Source: CAZBDV01 sp964490765 | GTDB lineage: Bacteria; Cloacimonadota; Cloacimonadia; Cloacimonadales; JAJBBL01 | Direction: 5' to 3' | Length of the DNA: 47,275 nucleotides | Assembly: GCA_964490765.1 (NCBI GenBank) | Contig: CAZBDV010000014.1 | Span: 1-47,275 of the forward strand | Part shown: positions 25,837 through 35,250 of the stretch, one piece after another | Position numbering within the stretch: the stretch's first letter is position 1 | How the letters are laid out: each line of letters opens with the position of its first letter | Notes under the pieces: generated by a model | The model's database searches: none | Told to the model about the DNA's origin: nothing | The model's input: the letters and a program-made list of their open reading frames with translations, nothing else | Made by a program: the position numbers and the translations under genes

Positions 25837-26952
25837 ATGAAAAAGTTTGCAATTATTGTCGTTATTATAATAGTTATTGCTGTTATTATCGGTGTTTTGT
25901 CAGGTGGCGGAAAAGAGAGGGAACAGAAGAGATCTGTCAGTTCAGTCGAAGTGGAGCGTGGCTCGATAAGTGTAATTCTTGAAGAGACAGGTGACATCTA
26001 CCCTATCCGCGAGATCGATATCAAATCGAAGGTCAGCGGCAAAGTATTGAAATTTTACGTTGATGAAGGTGATTATGTTAATAATGGTGATCTTATTGCC
26101 GAGATAGAACCCGATTTCAATCAGGCCAATCAGATTGCCAGCATCCGCAACAATTTGCATTTAACTCGGCTAAGATTGGATAATGCCCAAAAAGATTACG
26201 ACAGGAAACAGGTTCTCTTCGAGCGACAGTTTGTTTCCCGAGACGAAGTAGACCAGGCACTTGATGATCTGGAAACTGCTACTATTAATTATCAGAGCGC
26301 TTTACAACAGTATGAACTTATAAGAGAGATCGATACGGATGGTAACATATCCCGTATCGTTTCTACTAGTTCCGGGACGGTCATACAGAAGATGGTAGAA
26401 GAGGGAGAAATGGTTGTTTCGAGTACGAGCTCCTTCTCTGATGGAACAGTGATCGTGAAACTGGCAGACCTTAATCAGATGGTGGTCAATTCTTACATCA
26501 ATGAAGTTGACATAGCCAAGGTATTTATCGGTCAGCAGGCCAACATACAGGTCGACGCTTTCCCTTATGATCGTTATTCCGGTGAGGTATCAAAAATCGG
26601 AGCTATGGCTATCACGAGAAACAACGTCAAAGTCTTCCCGGTCGAAATTAGAATTCTTGAAAGCGACATACCGCTCAAACCAGGTATGACTGCCAATGTT
26701 ACTATACTGGGAGAGATAAAAGAGAATATTCTGGTCATCCCTATCAGAGCAATATTCAGTGATATTGAGGGGCAGGATATCGTCTATAAAGTAGAGAACG
26801 ACACGATATCGACTTCTGCTCTTGTAAAGACCGGTATCAACGATTTTCAACAAGTAGAGATAATCGAAGGATTGGAAGAGGGTGACAGGATATCTTTAGT
26901 GGAGCCTTCTACTCCACCCGCTACAAGTAGCGCAAATTTTAGAATTCACTAA
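25837..26952 (+). CDS. HlyD/RND-type periplasmic adaptor (membrane-fusion protein)
   Basis: The 371-aa adaptor has an N-terminal membrane anchor (about residues 3-22), a lipoyl/barrel-sandwich half (DIKSKVSGKVLKFYVDEGD), an alpha-hairpin (about 95-170: QVLFERQFVSRDEVDQALDD), the second lipoyl half (SSGTVIQKMVEEGEMV), and beta-barrel and membrane-proximal domains to the end (PLKPGMTANVTI). It bridges TolC to a pump. MacA-type (ABC) and RND adaptors both look like this; the separate TolC gene and the missing transporter leave that open. A small lipoprotein gene follows 16 bases later. Confidence 0.9.
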   Translation: MKKFAIIVVIIIVIAVIIGVLSGGGKEREQKRSVSSVEVERGSISVILEETGDIYPIREIDIKSKVSGKVLKFYVDEGDYVNNGDLIAEIEPDFNQANQIASIRNNLHLTRLRLDNAQKDYDRKQVLFERQFVSRDEVDQALDDLETATINYQSALQQYELIREIDTDGNISRIVSTSSGTVIQKMVEEGEMVVSSTSSFSDGTVIVKLADLNQMVVNSYINEVDIAKVFIGQQANIQVDAFPYDRYSGEVSKIGAMAITRNNVKVFPVEIRILESDIPLKPGMTANVTILGEIKENILVIPIRAIFSDIEGQDIVYKVENDTISTSALVKTGINDFQQVEIIEGLEEGDRISLVEPSTPPATSSANFRIH

Positions 26953-26968
26953 TACAAGGAGAGATATT

Positions 26969-27349
26969 ATGAAAACGAGAAGTTTTGTTTTAAGCATCAT
27001 TGTGCTGGTAGTTGCTGCCTTATTCTTGAGTAGCTGTGGCCGTGTTATGAGTGATGCTGATTATGTGGAGATATCGGAAGAATTCACCAATGAATTTGTT
27101 CATATCCTGTTAGATCCGGATAGTTATGATGAAGATATCGATATCGAAGAATTAGCGAGCATAAAACTTGAAGAGGTAGCTCAAAGATACGGTTATAATG
27201 CCCGAATGTATTTGAAGAAGGCGGAAGAACTTGATGAAGATTGGGATGACATCTGGGAAAGGATCGAAGTGCGGCTTGATGAAGAGTTTCGCAGAATCTA
27301 TGAAGAGTCCGAGATGGAAGAAGAGCTGGAGTTTGAATCTACTGACTGA
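26969..27349 (+). CDS. Small acidic lipoprotein
   Basis: The 126-aa protein has a hydrophobic signal ending in LSSC (lipidated Cys23) and a strongly acidic mature part with runs of Glu/Asp, predicted mostly helical. It has an AAGGAGAG ribosome site and sits directly after the TolC/adaptor pair, so it may be an accessory of that export system. No family recognised. Confidence 0.75.
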   Translation: MKTRSFVLSIIVLVVAALFLSSCGRVMSDADYVEISEEFTNEFVHILLDPDSYDEDIDIEELASIKLEEVAQRYGYNARMYLKKAEELDEDWDDIWERIEVRLDEEFRRIYEESEMEEELEFESTD

Positions 27350-27485
27350 CAAACCAGTAAAACCTGCCAGGTATCCGATTTAATCGAACCTGTTTACAGT
27401 ACGATACTGATAGCTGATTACTGCAGATTGGTTGAAGACCCTATAAACTAAAACTTAATTAACGATAGAACTAAAGAGGAATATT

Positions 27486-28223
27486 ATGATTAAAAATACC
27501 GTTATCATTCTGGTTATCGTCTCATTCTGTTCCATATTGACAGCCGAAGACCTGTTCGACAGGTTTATGGAATATCAACAAAATCCGACAGAAGAAAAAC
27601 TGCTGGAAACCCTGCAGTATTATAATCAACTGCAGAAAGAAGACCCTGAAGATTACCAGATACCCCTTCTATTAGCTCATGTTCACTATCTGGAACTGAA
27701 CAAGTATATTATGACACTCTATGATAATGTAGATTCACTCTATGTCAGCACAAAATTCCAGTTTGCAAATCTCCTGCTTAGCCTTAATCAGTATGAACAG
27801 AGCCTTGAGATATACAATTTGATTACCGAGTCAACACCACAATGGTCCTGTGCCTGGCGACACAAAGGTGAAGCCTATTTCTATTCTGGAGAGCTCGAAA
27901 AAGCAGAAGCTGCGTTACTTGAAGCGATTAATACCCGAAGAGAACACTATGATGCTTATGTCTGGCTGGCTCTCGTCCAAAAAGAACAGGATAGATATGT
28001 TGATGCACTCCAGACACTTGAAACCGGATTAAGCTACTATGGTGAAGATATCGAAGATCCTGAAGAAGAGCTTGATGCACTCGATGTTAAGTTCTTGCTT
28101 CTGGAACTCTATGACAAGAATGAAAAAATAGAGGAATACCAGACCCTGAGACAGAGGTTACTGGAAATCGCACCCGAAGATCCCCGCTGGGAAGGAGTTA
28201 CAGACTTGCAGGATATACATTAG
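27486..28223 (+). CDS. Exported TPR-repeat protein
   Basis: The 245-aa protein has a signal peptide (residues 1-20, LTAED) and repeated helix pairs with TPR spacing (YEQSLEIYNLI, AWRHKGEAYFYSGELEKAE, AYVWLALVQKEQDRYVDALQ) from about residue 85 to 220. TPR arrays mediate protein-protein contact, here presumably in the periplasm. AAAGAGGA precedes the ATG. It lies 136 bases after the acidic lipoprotein gene. The partner is unknown. Confidence 0.82.
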   Translation: MIKNTVIILVIVSFCSILTAEDLFDRFMEYQQNPTEEKLLETLQYYNQLQKEDPEDYQIPLLLAHVHYLELNKYIMTLYDNVDSLYVSTKFQFANLLLSLNQYEQSLEIYNLITESTPQWSCAWRHKGEAYFYSGELEKAEAALLEAINTRREHYDAYVWLALVQKEQDRYVDALQTLETGLSYYGEDIEDPEEELDALDVKFLLLELYDKNEKIEEYQTLRQRLLEIAPEDPRWEGVTDLQDIH

Positions 28224-28376
28224 TTTTTTGGATTCTACGAGAGTAACTCCAGTAAATAGTAATCAATTTCTCTACTGTTCTGCATTAGAGGAAATATAAC
28301 AACAGTTCTTATTGTCTCAATTCCGGATGATGAGGATTATGTGATGAAGATCTAAATCGAGATATGAGGTATGATA

Positions 28377-30887
28377 ATGAAACTTTTTAGTGTGATAATA
28401 CTGGCAATATTGGTTTTTACCGTTTGCCTTGTCACTAATATATATGCTATGGAACGAATGGTTATTCGTCTAGATTCACCCGAACCGGAATTGATCAAAG
28501 AATTGACACGGGAAAATTATGATATTGCGGCCTACCGGCCAGGCGAATTTCTGGATCTGGTTGTCACCAGAGAACAATACCAGAAGTTCAGAGATATGGG
28601 ATATGACCCTCAGATCACTCAGAGAGAAGAGCAGTTAAGAGGTAATTTGCAGTTAAGAGATAGAACAATCCCCGGATACCGGACATACGACGACGTTCTG
28701 GATGAGATTGAAACTCTTGCCCTGGAACATCCTGATATTGTGCGTATTTATGATCTGGGTGACAGCTGGGCCAATATCTATACTCAGGAAGGTAACGATT
28801 ATTATTCTAATTATCAGCACGATATCCTCGCAGTAAAGGTTACAACAGATCCTGATTCACTCAACGATAAACCTGCGGTATTCTATATGGGTGCCCACCA
28901 TGCCAGAGAACCACTGAGCACAGAAGTAGCTATGGAGTTTCTCAACCACCTCCTGGACAACTATACTATTGATGACTATATATCCTATCTGATCGATGCG
29001 ACAGAAATATGGTTCATTCCTATAGTCAATCCCGACGGTCATAAGGTAGTACTCAATGAGGTAGATATCTGGTGGCGTAAGAACCTGCGAGACAATAACA
29101 ACAATGGGCAGTTCGATACTTATGGTTACTATGGCTATGGAACCGATGGTGTAGATCCGAACAGAAATTATCCCTTTGAATGGGGAGCTGATAATCAGTT
29201 AACAGCTCCAACATATCCCGGCCCTTACGGAGGATCTGAACCGGAAGTAGATGCTATGATACAACTCCTGAATGACCATCACTTCGTTGCCGGTATCACC
29301 TATCACACATATAGCGAATTGGTTCTCTATCCTTACGGATATGACGATAATGTCTATGCTCCAGATGTCGATGCTCTCTCAGACCTGGCAGTGCAAATGG
29401 CTACAACAATTCCTAACCTTAACAGTCCCGGTCATTACACTCCACAGGCGAGCTGGGCACTCTATCCAGCAAGAGGAGCTACAGACGATTATGCCTATGG
29501 AGAGCATGGAATTTTCAGTTATACGATAGAACTGGGAGTGGAGTTCATTCCGCCACCTGCTGATATAGAGCAGATAACAGCCGATAATTTGGAAGCAGCA
29601 ATGCTGCTACTTAGACGCATTCATCACTCCTCACTGACAGGCCATGTTACTGATGCCATTACAGGTGAACCGTTAGTAGCAGAGGTCTTTATCGCGGGAA
29701 TAGATGACACTGGTAACTTCAGGGAGCCCTACAGGAGCAATGAAGTTTTTGGCAGGTATTACAGAATCCTTCTACCGGGAGAGTATGAAGTAACCTTCTC
29801 AGCTTACGGATACGTAGATTCAGAACCTCAAGTTGTCAGCATAACAGAAGAGGAACAGACAACACTCAACATAGCACTCAATCCTGCCGGAGAGGGTAGC
29901 CTTGAGGGTATTGTTGTCGATTTTTTCGAACAGACTCCAATTGCTAATGCTGTTGTCACTATATTAAATTCACCACTCGATCCAGTCACTACCAATAATG
30001 AAGGTGTATTCTATTTCGATGAGGTCGCTTACGGTATCTATCAGATAAAAGTCGAAGCAGAGAATTATGGATTACATACCGAAGAGATCGTTATAAGTGA
30101 GCCGGAGAACAATTATTCTTTCTATCTCTATACTCCTTACCTGGTCGATAGCTTCGATGACCTGAGCAACTGGATAACTACCGGAGACTGGGGTCTTTCC
30201 AGCATCCACGCTTATAGTGGTGACTATTCGCTGGCAGACAGCCCTCAGGGAGATTACAACTCTAATGTGAACAGTTATGCGCTGTTCAATCAGCCCATAA
30301 ACCTGGTTGAGGCAGAGAATGCCTCCATTACCTTTATGGTCCGGTATGATCTTGAACCGAGCTATGATTACTGCTACCTGCAGGTCGATTCTGGCGATGA
30401 AGAGTGGGAGACGATCACTACCTTCAATGGTATCTCCGATTGGGAACTGAAACAGTACTCCCTAAATAACTATCTCGGTGAAGAGATATCAATCCGATTT
30501 TACTTCTCTTCTGACCAGTCAGTCGAAGAGGAGGGAATATTCATTGATGATTTCACTATCTATATCTCTTCACCCGAACTCGATGTCCCTGTTGATATCA
30601 ACCCGATAAGCAGAATGGAACTTTATCAGAACTACCCCAATCCCTTCAACCCGGAAACAACTATTAGCTTCTCACTCGTTGAAGAGAGCCAGGTCAGTCT
30701 GGAGATATATAACATCATTGGCCAGAGAGTGAGATGTTTAGTTGAAGAGAATTTAGAACCCGGCTTTTATAATCTGGTCTGGGATGGGAAGAACGCTCAG
30801 CAGATTTCAGTCGGTAGTGGAGTATATTTTTACAGATTACAGGCTGGCGATAGCGTTGCTGTTAAAAAGATGATCCTGCTTAAGTAG
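28377..30887 (+). CDS. Secreted M14 zinc carboxypeptidase with C-terminal sorting domain
   Basis: This is an 836-aa exported metallopeptidase. After a signal peptide (about 1-24) and a propeptide comes the M14 domain (about 95-425). The zinc pair is H175/E178 in HHAREP, with a third His probably in TYHTYSE; NPDG, NRNYPFEW for substrate binding and the catalytic Glu in YTIELGVEF are also present. Two carboxypeptidase-regulatory-like domains follow (about 428-590), then a jelly-roll-like segment (600-735) and the NPFNP sorting domain (about 748-836, ending KKMILLK). The start at 28377 gives 7 bases from GAGG; an ATG six bases upstream is too close to it. It probably digests extracellular peptides. 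Confidence 0.9.
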   Translation: MKLFSVIILAILVFTVCLVTNIYAMERMVIRLDSPEPELIKELTRENYDIAAYRPGEFLDLVVTREQYQKFRDMGYDPQITQREEQLRGNLQLRDRTIPGYRTYDDVLDEIETLALEHPDIVRIYDLGDSWANIYTQEGNDYYSNYQHDILAVKVTTDPDSLNDKPAVFYMGAHHAREPLSTEVAMEFLNHLLDNYTIDDYISYLIDATEIWFIPIVNPDGHKVVLNEVDIWWRKNLRDNNNNGQFDTYGYYGYGTDGVDPNRNYPFEWGADNQLTAPTYPGPYGGSEPEVDAMIQLLNDHHFVAGITYHTYSELVLYPYGYDDNVYAPDVDALSDLAVQMATTIPNLNSPGHYTPQASWALYPARGATDDYAYGEHGIFSYTIELGVEFIPPPADIEQITADNLEAAMLLLRRIHHSSLTGHVTDAITGEPLVAEVFIAGIDDTGNFREPYRSNEVFGRYYRILLPGEYEVTFSAYGYVDSEPQVVSITEEEQTTLNIALNPAGEGSLEGIVVDFFEQTPIANAVVTILNSPLDPVTTNNEGVFYFDEVAYGIYQIKVEAENYGLHTEEIVISEPENNYSFYLYTPYLVDSFDDLSNWITTGDWGLSSIHAYSGDYSLADSPQGDYNSNVNSYALFNQPINLVEAENASITFMVRYDLEPSYDYCYLQVDSGDEEWETITTFNGISDWELKQYSLNNYLGEEISIRFYFSSDQSVEEEGIFIDDFTIYISSPELDVPVDINPISRMELYQNYPNPFNPETTISFSLVEESQVSLEIYNIIGQRVRCLVEENLEPGFYNLVWDGKNAQQISVGSGVYFYRLQAGDSVAVKKMILLK

Positions 30888-31036
30888 ATGACTCTCCCGA
30901 TGCAGAGGATTCTAACGCTGTAACTGCTGATGACTTCAGGTGAGGAGTTCAGAAAGCCATAACCGGTAAGCAGGATGCAATAAAGGAAACCGTCAAGAGT
31001 AGGATTATTTCTGAAATTGACAGCCGTATAAGATAA
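30884..31036 (+). pseudogene. Possible remnant of a coding sequence with an in-frame TGA
   Basis: Directly after the M14 gene one frame reads V-DDSPDAEDSNAVTADDFR, a TGA at 30941-30943, then GVQKAITGKQDAIKETVKSR and IISEIDSRIR to TAA (31034). About 41 of 48 codons begin with a purine, as in real genes here, yet there is no start codon and the frame is broken. It may be the tail of a gene lost by deletion, or a chance run. No homologue is recognised. Confidence 0.3.
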
Positions 31037-31238
31037 TTGACCTTTGAGGAGAACTATAGTCGGCAGGTTGCCGACTATAGTTCTCCCTTATGGTTGCATA
31101 ATGATCAAGATTACACTGATGTGAAGATACTTGCGAAATAACCGTTACCGTTTGCCAACATATCCGGCATCCGGGGGAAAAGTCAGACAAATTTCAGATC
31201 CCGGTTGAACTGATAAGTCTTCACTCTGATCTATTTGG
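30888..31238. other. 351-base gap between the M14 gene and priA
   Basis: This gap holds the broken coding trace (to 31036), a perfect 18-bp hairpin (31048-31086), and about 150 bases in which I see nothing else. No conventional terminator with a T-run follows the M14 gene. Confidence 0.6.
31048..31086. repeat. Perfect 18-bp inverted repeat (long hairpin)
   Basis: Arms 31048-31065 and 31069-31086 are exact reverse complements (GGAGAACTATAGTCGGCA on the left) with a 3-base GGT loop. The stem is far longer than the terminators elsewhere in the window and no T-run follows (CTTATGG). It could be a terminator working with a weak tail, a REP/MITE-like repeat, or an RNA processing site. Confidence 0.75.
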
Positions 31239-33692
31239 ATGATAAAAATGTACTATTACGACCTGGCATTGCCGTTAAACATTAACCAACTCTATACCTA
31301 CAGGTGTAATACTCAACTGGAGCGTGGGTGCCGGGTTCTGGTCAATTTCAATAACAACCATCTTACCGGTTTTATCTGGTCGGAGAGTGCAAAACCAGAG
31401 TCGAGCAAAGAGAGTAAATACAAAGATGTTCTGGAAATAATTGACAACAGGCCTCTCTTATCAAAAGATCTTCTTAATCTCGCCGAATGGATGAGTAACT
31501 ACTATCTCTGCAGTCTGGGAACAGTTATCATGGCCATGCTGCCCACGGCTATACAAATCCAGATAGCTCTTGAAGTACGTCTTAAACCATCAGATTCCCA
31601 AACAAAACTATCGGTAGCAGAGAAGCGTATTCTGGAACATCTCTCGCAAGCTGAGTGGCTCAACATCTCCCGTTTACGGGAGAGCTTGCAGAATTTACCG
31701 CTCTATAAACATTTAGAGCGTCTGGAAGAGCTTGGCCTGATAGAGGTTAAGCGGATCTATGACAATAAAATCAAAAAGAAATATGCCAATTTCATCTTCA
31801 TCAATTACCCTGTAGCAGATACATCGGAACTAACTGCAAAACAGCGGCAAGCCTGGGAAATGATAGAGCAGATAAACAGAGATGAGAGAATTGGAGACAA
31901 CGATAGCGAAGTTGTAATTCCCCTGGCCCGGCTTGCAGAACATTTCAGCTATTCTATCATTAAAGCTCTTCGTAACAAAGAATTGATCAGAATCGAACCG
32001 CGAGAGGTCAAAGAGAGCTTAGAGAGGTCAGTAAAGGCCAGACAGATGAGCAATCTATCTCTGACAGAAGAGCAGAGACTGGCTTTTACAACAATTAAAA
32101 CCGAATTAGAGCAAAGAATTTTTAGAACATTTTTGTTATATGGAGTTACCGGCAGTGGCAAGACAGAAGTCTATATTCGCCTGATCAAGGAGTGTTTGAG
32201 TCAAACACGAAATGCTCTGATACTCGTACCGGAAATAGCCCTCACTCCTCAGATGGAAGAACGTTTTTATAATGCCTTTGGTGAGAATATAGCCATTCTG
32301 CACAGCCACCGTAATGAGCGGGAGCGATGGGAAGAGTGGAAACGTATCAAACGTGGAGAATGCCGGATCGTCCTTGGTGCCAGGAGTGCCGTTTTTGCTC
32401 CTCTGGAGAACATAGGCATAATTATTGTCGATGAAGAACATGAGGGGAGTTACAAACAGGACAAGAATCCACGCTACAATGCTCGAGACTTAGCCGTTTT
32501 CCGTGGTAAACAGAATAATGCTACCGTAGTATTGGGCAGTGCAACCCCCTCTCTCGAATCGTGGTATAACGTAGAGAGAAACAAGTATGAACTACTGAAA
32601 TTGACTCACCGTCCTTTACAAATTCCGATGCCGAGAGTCATCATCCTCGATATGAAGGAGGAAGAGGAGGGTACTCTGCTATCCGAACTGCTGAAGGAGA
32701 AGATTCTTGACCGCCTGGAACGTAAGGAACAGGTTATACTGTTTCAGAATCGGCGGGGATATGCCTCTTATGTAATCTGTTTAGCCTGTGGTAATATACA
32801 TCGTTGTCCTCATTGTGATGTCAGCCTGATTTATCATTCGGAGGATAATCTACTTATGTGTCATTACTGCGGTCACCGGGAGAGGATGTACCGTAAATGC
32901 CCTGAATGTGGCAGTTATGTACTTGAGTTTGGAAAGGCCGGAACCCAGCAACTGGAGCAACAACTTCAGATCCTCTTCCCATCGGCACGGCTGTTGAGAA
33001 TGGATGCCGACACAACTTCAGGGAAGGATAGCTATAATAGAATGTTCCGCAGGATGAGAGAGGGTTCGGTTGATATTTTATTCGGAACCCAGATGATTGC
33101 CAAGGGGCTTGATTTTGCCAATGTTACTCTCGTGGGTGTGATCTCTGCTGATAACAGCCTGAACATACCGGATTTCCGTTCCACTGAACGGACATTTCAG
33201 CTACTGACCCAGGTAGCAGGCAGATCAGGCAGAGGAAGCCGGGTGGGGGAAGTGATAATTCAGACTTATAATCCAGAGCATTACGCAATAGTTTATGCTC
33301 AACAACAGGATTTCGACAGTTTTGTCAGAGAAGAGCTCGAGACCCGGAAAGCTCTTCGCTATCCGCCTTATGTCAGAAATGCCAGAATAGTCTTTTCACA
33401 TAATAACGAGGCTTATTTGAAAACGGAGGTTAAATCTGTCAGGCCACTCATCAATACTCTGAAGAAACACTATGATAATAAAGCGAATCTGCCTGATTGT
33501 AATATCTTCGATATATTAGGTCCAGTTGCTACACCTATTCACAGAATCAATAACCGTTTCCGATACCATATAATAATCAAATCAGATTCGGTAAAACATC
33601 TCCTCAGTGGTGTGCAGTTTCTGATCAATAACCTGAAACTCAGCAAATCGATCAAACTCGAGATCGATATTGACCCTACCTCCCTGATGTAG
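31239..33692 (+). CDS. priA: Primosomal replication protein N' / helicase PriA
   Basis: PriA binds branched DNA and reloads the replisome at stalled forks. The 817-aa protein has an N-terminal 3'-DNA-end binding domain, Walker A GVTGSGKT (302-309, Lys308), Walker B DEEH (398-401), and two zinc pairs built from eight cysteines (CLACG ... CPHC ... CHYCG ... CPECG). C-terminal helicase motifs include QMIAKGLDF and QVAGRSGRG. The length is slightly above E. coli PriA (732) because of a longer winged-helix region. An internal ATG at 31248 is an equally good start by spacing. Confidence 0.96.
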   Translation: MIKMYYYDLALPLNINQLYTYRCNTQLERGCRVLVNFNNNHLTGFIWSESAKPESSKESKYKDVLEIIDNRPLLSKDLLNLAEWMSNYYLCSLGTVIMAMLPTAIQIQIALEVRLKPSDSQTKLSVAEKRILEHLSQAEWLNISRLRESLQNLPLYKHLERLEELGLIEVKRIYDNKIKKKYANFIFINYPVADTSELTAKQRQAWEMIEQINRDERIGDNDSEVVIPLARLAEHFSYSIIKALRNKELIRIEPREVKESLERSVKARQMSNLSLTEEQRLAFTTIKTELEQRIFRTFLLYGVTGSGKTEVYIRLIKECLSQTRNALILVPEIALTPQMEERFYNAFGENIAILHSHRNERERWEEWKRIKRGECRIVLGARSAVFAPLENIGIIIVDEEHEGSYKQDKNPRYNARDLAVFRGKQNNATVVLGSATPSLESWYNVERNKYELLKLTHRPLQIPMPRVIILDMKEEEEGTLLSELLKEKILDRLERKEQVILFQNRRGYASYVICLACGNIHRCPHCDVSLIYHSEDNLLMCHYCGHRERMYRKCPECGSYVLEFGKAGTQQLEQQLQILFPSARLLRMDADTTSGKDSYNRMFRRMREGSVDILFGTQMIAKGLDFANVTLVGVISADNSLNIPDFRSTERTFQLLTQVAGRSGRGSRVGEVIIQTYNPEHYAIVYAQQQDFDSFVREELETRKALRYPPYVRNARIVFSHNNEAYLKTEVKSVRPLINTLKKHYDNKANLPDCNIFDILGPVATPIHRINNRFRYHIIIKSDSVKHLLSGVQFLINNLKLSKSIKLEIDIDPTSLM

Positions 33693-33704
33693 AGGGTAGA
33701 GATA

Positions 33705-33751
33705 GACTATTTCCGGGCAGAACTCCCGAATTGTTGATGTTGAGAATAGTC
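33705..33751. terminator. Possible convergent terminator between priA and the MBL gene
   Basis: GACTATT (33705) and AATAGTC (33745-33751) flank an inner CGGG/CCCG hairpin between two convergent gene ends. T-runs are short, so this is a weak call. Confidence 0.35.
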
Positions 33752-33769
33752 CTTAAATACAGAGATTAG

Positions 33770-35236
33770 TTACTTTTCGTAACTCACAATGATTATGTAG
33801 CCGTCTGAATAAGTTTTTACATCACCTGTGTCAAAATGGTAATTATCACCATGATACTGTTCCGAAGGCTGATTGGTTCCGAAAATCTCATAATCAGCAA
33901 AACGTTGTAAGTCGTGTGGATGATTGTAGGGGTTGCCCGTCCCAAAACTGATAACTCCTATTCTGGCATGACGATTGAGTACTTCGTTCAGAAAATAATC
34001 TCTTGAAGAGGTCTGACTCCCATGATGGCCGATTTTAAGAACATCAGCAGATAGTGAGAAGTTGTTATTTACCAGATAATTCTCTACAGGATGTTCCATG
34101 TCACCGGTAAGCAGATAGGCTATTTCGCCGTATTCGACCTTTAGAACAATGGAACGATTATTTTCACTCGATTGGCTGACACCGGGAGGAAAATCTATAT
34201 TGAGTATTTCAAAACTTACAGTCGAATTGATATTGAGGAAATCGCCCACCTCATAGTCAATGGGTTCATCTGGTGAAAGATAGTAATCATAAGGTATATT
34301 ATGGTCTATTATATCCTGTAAACCACCCCAGTGATCCTGATGTCTGTGCGTTTCTACCAGGAATCTAAAACGCCCAATATTTTCGCTGAGGACATAATCG
34401 AGCATATAGGGATAGCCGGCACCATGCCAGGTAGCATCTGGATTTGCAAAGGGTGGCACCCTTGTACCATATCCACCATCAACAGCAATAACTTCTCCCT
34501 CCGGAGTCTGGATCAGAGCCCCATCACCCTGTTTGACATCGACAAAATCAACCCTTAGCAGGGGGTACTGGCTGTCAGTCGATGTGAAAACCAGAAGAGT
34601 ATCGAATATCGTAACATCATTCTGCAATTCCAGATATAGTTGGTAATCAATATTACTGCTCTCTACCGGAAGTGGAAAATCGACATAATTTCGTTTATTC
34701 TGAGCAGAATAGCCCTTATAAGCTCTGCCCGCCATGCTCTCTCTCTCATAAGAAAGGGTGAGATTTACATCAGTACTGGTTGTCATGAAGAGTCTATTGT
34801 TATGTATCAGGAGATCATTGATTGGGCCGGGATGTTCTTTATCAAGAACGGTTATCTGCCGTGTAGATGACTCATCACTGATAGTGAGGCCTGCGCTATT
34901 TCGAGCCGTGACAGATATTGTATAGATACCGCTGTTCTGATAAGCATAGGCCATTTCTAATGATGAACCACTTGATGAGAAAGATGTATATTCGGAAACT
35001 ACCCCGTTCCCCCAATTGAACCGAACTTGTACATCGAGATCCTGTGGATCATTGACAACGATAGAAGCCACAAAGAAACTTCTCGTATACACAGTATCGG
35101 GAACAGAGATAACCCCGATAATCTCGGGAGGTTCATGGTTGCTGTTATCTTCACCTGTAGGTCTGTTCTCTCCACAGCTGGCCAGTAAGATGAGCAGAAT
35201 TACTATTGCAAGAAGGCTAATTCTCTTTATTTTCAT
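33770..35236 (-). CDS. Secreted MBL-fold lipoprotein (ComEC-type hydrolase) with PKD-like domain
   Basis: The 488-aa lipoprotein has a lipobox LASC (Cys21). A beta-sandwich PKD-like domain follows (about 38-132: 'AYAYQNSGIYTISVTARN'), then a linker and a metallo-beta-lactamase domain (about 225-488). The latter has the metal motif HRHQDH (H297, H299, D301, H302), GDMEH and GHHGSQTSS, and matches the stand-alone ComEC/Rec2 hydrolase group (COG2333). The substrate is unknown: nucleic acid, phosphodiester or nucleotide are the family candidates. It starts 14 bases after the stop of its paralogue, in the same direction, and shares almost the whole MBL domain pattern with it, so the pair arose by tandem duplication. 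Confidence 0.87.
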   Translation of the reverse strand: MKIKRISLLAIVILLILLASCGENRPTGEDNSNHEPPEIIGVISVPDTVYTRSFFVASIVVNDPQDLDVQVRFNWGNGVVSEYTSFSSSGSSLEMAYAYQNSGIYTISVTARNSAGLTISDESSTRQITVLDKEHPGPINDLLIHNNRLFMTTSTDVNLTLSYERESMAGRAYKGYSAQNKRNYVDFPLPVESSNIDYQLYLELQNDVTIFDTLLVFTSTDSQYPLLRVDFVDVKQGDGALIQTPEGEVIAVDGGYGTRVPPFANPDATWHGAGYPYMLDYVLSENIGRFRFLVETHRHQDHWGGLQDIIDHNIPYDYYLSPDEPIDYEVGDFLNINSTVSFEILNIDFPPGVSQSSENNRSIVLKVEYGEIAYLLTGDMEHPVENYLVNNNFSLSADVLKIGHHGSQTSSRDYFLNEVLNRHARIGVISFGTGNPYNHPHDLQRFADYEIFGTNQPSEQYHGDNYHFDTGDVKTYSDGYIIIVSYEK

Positions 35237-35250
35237 TAGATACCTGTTTC

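Noticed and set aside
31048..31086. Hairpin as a bacterial SECIS for the TGA at 30941
   Set aside because: A bacterial SECIS loop begins within a few bases after the UGA. This stem is about 105 bases away, and no selenoprotein family fits the flanks.
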